Shown in pieces: positions 60,780 through 64,000 of a stretch of 64,000 nt of DNA. The notes below the pieces were generated by a model that worked only from the letters and a program-made list of their open reading frames with translations, did not search any database and was not told the DNA's origin. The translations under genes and the position numbers were made by a program. The DNA is from Polynucleobacter sp. Adler-ghost (GTDB taxonomy: Bacteria; Pseudomonadota; Gammaproteobacteria; Burkholderiales; Burkholderiaceae), in NCBI RefSeq assembly GCF_018688495.1, contig NZ_CP061320.1:1150586-1214585 (forward strand), written 5' to 3'. Numbering within the stretch: the first letter of the stretch is position 1; each line of letters begins with the position of its first letter.

Positions 60780-61334
60780 CTAGTGATTGAGATAACTGCG
60801 GTTTTCTGCCATTCTCAAAAACTCGAGATCAAGTGACTTTGAATTCTCATACTGCCAATCTAGCGGATAGGCAATCTCACCTTGATCCCAGTTTTTGATT
60901 CGGAGTTCCTCCTTTTCATCCGTCTCTTCATAGGTCGCTGCAATCAAAATATGCTCTTGGGATGACTCTTTAAGCTCTTCTTTTGATTCCACCTTTACTT
61001 CCGCTTTAATCTTTCTAGACCTACTTACCGGAATCAGATCAATCCACCAGACTCGTACGCTAGGTCCAAAGACTTGATCAACCAAAACAGCATCGGTCCT
61101 TGCTGGATCTTCTTCATTAATCAGGGCTACCCTCATACCCTTGTCTGCCAGCATCTTGAGTAGTGCTCTAGCTTCATCATGGGTTTTGTAGGCAACACAA
61201 AGCAGTTGGTTGCTCGCTGTAAAGCTCACATAGTCATTGAGATCAAATAGAAATTGGGCATACCCCCCTTTGTAGCGCTCATGAATTGAACCTTTACGTA
61301 GCAATACAGAAACACCTTCAATTAACACCGGCAT
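60780..61334 (-). CDS. hypothetical protein, 184 aa
   Basis: The start has GGGAGGAG upstream. The protein is soluble and charged, with no signal peptide. The N-terminal 120 residues look like alternating strands and helices, with GYAQFLFDLND and TDAVLVDQVFGPSVRVWWIDLIP as notable stretches. The C-terminal third is Glu/Lys-rich (KVESKEELKESSQEH). I recognise no family. It is convergent with zorD and divergent from the sigma-like gene. Confidence 0.7.
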   Translation of the reverse strand: MPVLIEGVSVLLRKGSIHERYKGGYAQFLFDLNDYVSFTASNQLLCVAYKTHDEARALLKMLADKGMRVALINEEDPARTDAVLVDQVFGPSVRVWWIDLIPVSRSRKIKAEVKVESKEELKESSQEHILIAATYEETDEKEELRIKNWDQGEIAYPLDWQYENSKSLDLEFLRMAENRSYLNH

Positions 61335-61514
61335 AAATCACTCCTCCCTCACTTAAATTGAATCTATTGAGAGAGCGTAGGCAGACCTAAGCTCATATAT
61401 CGAGCCATCAAATTTATTTGCAAATTACTTACTTTTCTCATGATGTGAAACGCGAATATGCCATACTTAATAAGGACATTTCAATTACGCAGCATCTTCC
61501 CAAGGAGATTGACT

Positions 61515-61733
61515 ATGAATAAAAATGGCACCAAATTACCCAAACAACGCAACGTAAGTCAGTCCAAAATCAGAACGAGCAGCACTCATGGCGGATGCAC
61601 CTTAAGTGAAGTTGCTGACATGCTGAGCATTGGCAAAGAACGAGTGCGCCAGATTGAAGCTAGGGCTCTGACTAAGCTACGCAATAAGTTAGAGGCAAAA
61701 GGCATAAAACCAAATGACCTGCTAAATCATTAG
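61515..61733 (+). CDS. solitary sigma-70 region 4 HTH protein
   Basis: From ATG 61515 (AAGGAG seven bases upstream) there are 72 residues. The C-terminal half reads TLSEVADMLSIGKERVRQIEARALTKLRNKL, the helix-turn-helix of sigma region 4.2 that binds the -35 element. No region 2 exists. Such mini-proteins may act as regulators or RNA-polymerase accessories. It heads a three-gene set. Confidence 0.85.
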   Translation: MNKNGTKLPKQRNVSQSKIRTSSTHGGCTLSEVADMLSIGKERVRQIEARALTKLRNKLEAKGIKPNDLLNH

Positions 61734-61742
61734 GAAAAAGAG

Positions 61743-62165
61743 ATGGCAAAAGCTGGAAGCGGTAGAACTGCAAATGGAGGAACTAATGGTGTATTACTTA
61801 AATCGTCTCCGGAGCAGAGAAGAATTAAAAAAGAAAATATTGGTGTTACAGCCCTGGTTAATGAACTTCAAATACTTTTTCCAAAAACCTCAAATCTAGC
61901 GATTACTGATTTTGCACGTTCTCCTATTGGTGAAGGCTGCGCTAAGGAATTAGCAAAGGCGAATCGAGTTGAAGACCTAAAAAGTTACCTATATAAAAAT
62001 TGGGGCATTTGGCCAAAAGAAATCACAGATAATTTTCGGAGTGTATTACCCATATCCTGGGACAAGGCTGCTACATTGGGAGAAAAAACAAGATTTATAC
62101 CTGAAAAAAAGGTTTACAAAGTTAAATCTGCCAAGCAAAAGAGTTTGAAAAGAAATAAGAAATGA
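61743..62165 (+). CDS. hypothetical basic protein, 140 aa
   Basis: It starts 9 bp after the sigma-like gene. The protein is basic, with a Gly/Asn-rich N-terminus, a helical middle (ALVNELQILFPKTSNLAITDFARSPIGEG, in part) and a Lys-rich tail (KVYKVKSAKQKSLKRNKK). No known domain was recognised. The stop overlaps the next start as ATGA, indicating coupled translation. Confidence 0.72.
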   Translation: MAKAGSGRTANGGTNGVLLKSSPEQRRIKKENIGVTALVNELQILFPKTSNLAITDFARSPIGEGCAKELAKANRVEDLKSYLYKNWGIWPKEITDNFRSVLPISWDKAATLGEKTRFIPEKKVYKVKSAKQKSLKRNKK

Positions 62166-62557
62166 AAAATGCAGAATTTGATCCTAGCGGCCCACCTCTA
62201 TTTGTCATTAGTTCAGACGATTGGTGGGTTAAGGTCTTGGGGATGCTTCAACATAATTGGGCCTTAATTGATGAGTCCAATAAAGGGGTTACTGCCTACT
62301 TCTTTCATGATGAAGGGATCGCCAAGGGCTTTCCTCCTGGATTTACCCTCAGTCAAATGCGGAATCGATGCGCCATCATTGACTCAATAGAATTTAGAAC
62401 TCTTGACGAAGCTAAAGAAGCGCTTAGCAGAAATGGTTTTGAAAGGCTTGAGGAAAATCCTGGTCCCTGGGATGACTACCAGCCACACGGTAATCTCTAT
62501 GATGCGCGCGAAACAGAGGATAGAATTTATTCTAAGGCAGGCTATTGGGTCAAGTAG
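62162..62557 (+). CDS. hypothetical acidic protein, 131 aa
   Basis: Translation is coupled to the preceding basic protein. It is Trp- and Asp/Glu-rich (SSDDWWVKVLGMLQHNWALIDE), with FFHDEGIAKGFPPGFTLSQMRNRCAI and ENPGPWDDYQPHG further on. No family was recognised. The opposite charge of this pair is suggestive of partners but proves nothing. Confidence 0.7.
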   Translation: MKNAEFDPSGPPLFVISSDDWWVKVLGMLQHNWALIDESNKGVTAYFFHDEGIAKGFPPGFTLSQMRNRCAIIDSIEFRTLDEAKEALSRNGFERLEENPGPWDDYQPHGNLYDARETEDRIYSKAGYWVK

Positions 62558-62987
62558 ACAGAATAGCTATGGTTTTTATATCAAGCTTTTGAGCATACAA
62601 GTTCTTCATGGCGGCGTTTAGTATTTCTGAATCTTCATCAACCTGAAGAAATAAAGTAAGAGATGATTGCAATTTTTTAGCGTCAATTACTCCCAGTACA
62701 TCTTCTGGTGTTTTATGACTATCCATAATTAACTGGAGACATTCTTCATATCGAGATCTCAGTAAATCATTATCCCAGTACGCTTTAGCCTCTAGCAAGC
62801 CTTTGATTCCGTAATAGACAGAGTATTCACTGAAGCCCAGTCCAACCACTTGGGGAAATATGTACCAAATCCAATGAGAGGTTTTCAAACCCTGCTTTAG
62901 CTCATGAAACACTTCTTCGTAGCAAGTATTTTGAGCCTCAATAAATCTCTCTAAGGATTGAGTTTTATCTTGGTGGTTTAGTGTCAT
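62550..62987 (-). CDS. DUF1810 family protein
   Basis: The 145 residues include SLERFIEAQNTCYEEVFHELKQGLKTSHWIWYIFPQVVGLGFSEYSVYYGI (only key residues matter: RF-EAQ, SHW-WYIFPQ, GLG-S). This is the signature of DUF1810 proteins, small helical proteins of unknown role. It is convergent with, and overlaps, the acidic hypothetical by 8 bp. Confidence 0.85.
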   Translation of the reverse strand: MTLNHQDKTQSLERFIEAQNTCYEEVFHELKQGLKTSHWIWYIFPQVVGLGFSEYSVYYGIKGLLEAKAYWDNDLLRSRYEECLQLIMDSHKTPEDVLGVIDAKKLQSSLTLFLQVDEDSEILNAAMKNLYAQKLDIKTIAILST

Positions 62988-63090
62988 ATTTAATAGTTAA
63001 GAATATATTTCATTTTATTTTGCTTATAGCTCAGATATTGAGCCTATGACATTCTATAAATTATCCATAGAGCCCCTACATGGAGAATAA

Positions 63091-63525
63091 ATGACCGCTC
63101 AAGCATCTGAACTATTAATTTATGGTGGCAAGGAAATTCGCCTGTGCAGCAATCCCTTATCTTTATATTTAAAGCAGTCGGGAATTTCCTTTGTATCACC
63201 AAGTACTGCCTGTTGGCGAGGTTATATAGGGACTTGGGAGATCATTGAAAGCGAAGGTATTGAGCGTCTGTACTTGGTTGAACTTTCCGCACACCGTACT
63301 TATGAAGATGTTGTTGGGGTATCAGATATCTTTCCAGGATTTGATCGCGTTTTTGCACACTGGTTTACTGGTGAGTTACGTTGTCCTCAAGGTGCTCTAC
63401 TAGACTATGTTCATGGGGGTTATGCCAGCACCTATGAATACGACCTACTGATGGATTTTAAGCAAGGCGTACTAGTCAATAAACACGCACGGCATAACGA
63501 AAAACCTAAGAAAGCATCGCGATGA
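63091..63525 (+). CDS. hypothetical protein, 144 aa
   Basis: GGAGAATAA precedes the ATG. The protein is soluble, with a conserved-looking GYIGTWEIIESEGIERLYLVELSAHRTYED segment (in part) and VFAHWFTGELRCPQG. No family was recognised. Its stop overlaps the next gene (ATGA). Confidence 0.7.
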   Translation: MTAQASELLIYGGKEIRLCSNPLSLYLKQSGISFVSPSTACWRGYIGTWEIIESEGIERLYLVELSAHRTYEDVVGVSDIFPGFDRVFAHWFTGELRCPQGALLDYVHGGYASTYEYDLLMDFKQGVLVNKHARHNEKPKKASR

Positions 63526-64000
63526 ACTACCAGACTCCCTTGGGAATTGCATGGTATTGGTGGTTATGTGCCTACACATCGCCAGGCCTAGCGTATGCAA
63601 CATATCACTTATTTAAAGAATATTTCAATCGCCCATCTGACTTTGTTAAAGGTATGCTTGAAGCGCTTGGGCAAGCTAAGAAGAAAAGTGTTCTTGATCA
63701 TCTGCTTGAAGCATTTGCCTATAGCGTAGCTACTCTTTGCATTGCACTAGGTTGGCCAGCATTCTTGATCTGGTCAAGAATAAAAGCAAAAGAGGATGCA
63801 GCTCGAGCTATTGAGAGAGATAGGCCTCAATTCATTTGTATGCCACAGTATTTGATTTGTAAAGTAGATGCTTTAGATGCTGAAGCCTCAAGCTATGTCA
63901 ATGACCCACTTGGGACTGTGCCAGCCCTGCCCTTTGGCCACTTAAACCAAGCTTGGGGTAATTTCTTGGCTGATATGTTGGATCCTGAGGATGAGCTTTG
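63522..64000 (+). CDS. hypothetical membrane protein (partial)
   Basis: The gene starts at ATG 63522, overlapping the previous stop, and runs off the window after 159 codons. Two hydrophobic stretches are seen: near residues 7-28 (IAWYWWLCAYTSPGLAYATY) and near 66-86 (FAYSVATLCIALGWPAFLIW). They are separated by a basic, charged loop, and a long soluble part begins with RIKAKEDAARAIERDRPQF. No family was recognised. Confidence 0.72.
   Translation, partial: MNYQTPLGIAWYWWLCAYTSPGLAYATYHLFKEYFNRPSDFVKGMLEALGQAKKKSVLDHLLEAFAYSVATLCIALGWPAFLIWSRIKAKEDAARAIERDRPQFICMPQYLICKVDALDAEASSYVNDPLGTVPALPFGHLNQAWGNFLADMLDPEDEL

Overview
The window looks like a chromosome segment of a freshwater betaproteobacterium of the Burkholderiaceae, most likely Polynucleobacter. 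This rests on moderate-to-low GC content, the gene order ndk-rlmN-ispG-hisS-yfgM-bamB-der-hfq-hflX-hflK-hflC-hisZ-purA, and the sequences of the housekeeping proteins. The assignment is from recognition, not from a database search.

About 1-47.5 kb is ordinary core genome. It starts with the tail of an N-acetyltransferase (argA-like) and the Fe-trafficking protein YggX. Next come a structured intergenic RNA candidate (possibly 6S RNA), rpiA, a transaldolase, trxC, rlmB, rnr and a tRNA-Leu(CAG). A small metabolic cluster follows (tautomerase, class II aldolase, dienelactone hydrolase, MFS carrier), then malate synthase G and the long leftward run from ndk/rlmN to purA. Beyond a BI-1 family membrane protein lies a second leftward group: surE-pcm-M23/LysM lipoprotein-exonuclease-rlmD. 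Then come a tripartite heavy-metal-type RND efflux operon, an OprB-like porin, a three-gene toxin-antitoxin-like locus, recR-ybaB-dnaX and the 4.5S SRP RNA. The core part ends with a MerR-like coiled-coil protein coupled to a von Willebrand A protein.

About 47.5-60.7 kb is an AT-rich antiphage defence island with two complete modules. The first is a C5-cytosine DNA methyltransferase followed by an McrB-like AAA+ protein and an McrC-like DUF2357/PD-(D/E)XK nuclease, an architecture like the LlaJI/BsuMI restriction-modification systems. The second is a four-gene type I Zorya system, zorABCD, with translationally coupled zorB-zorC-zorD. Between them, on the opposite strand, sits a very short PhaR-like (polyhydroxyalkanoate regulator) protein, a possible local regulator.

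About 60.7-64 kb is accessory DNA with little-known genes. They are a 184-residue protein, a solitary sigma-70 region 4 HTH protein leading a tight three-gene set with two unknown proteins, a DUF1810 protein, and a two-gene set cut by the window end. No integrase, transposase, CRISPR array or att-like repeat was seen. The two defence modules fit together functionally: modification-guarded DNA cleavage, plus a membrane-anchored, motor-like sensor with a helicase effector. The flanking unknown genes are the best places to look for undescribed function.
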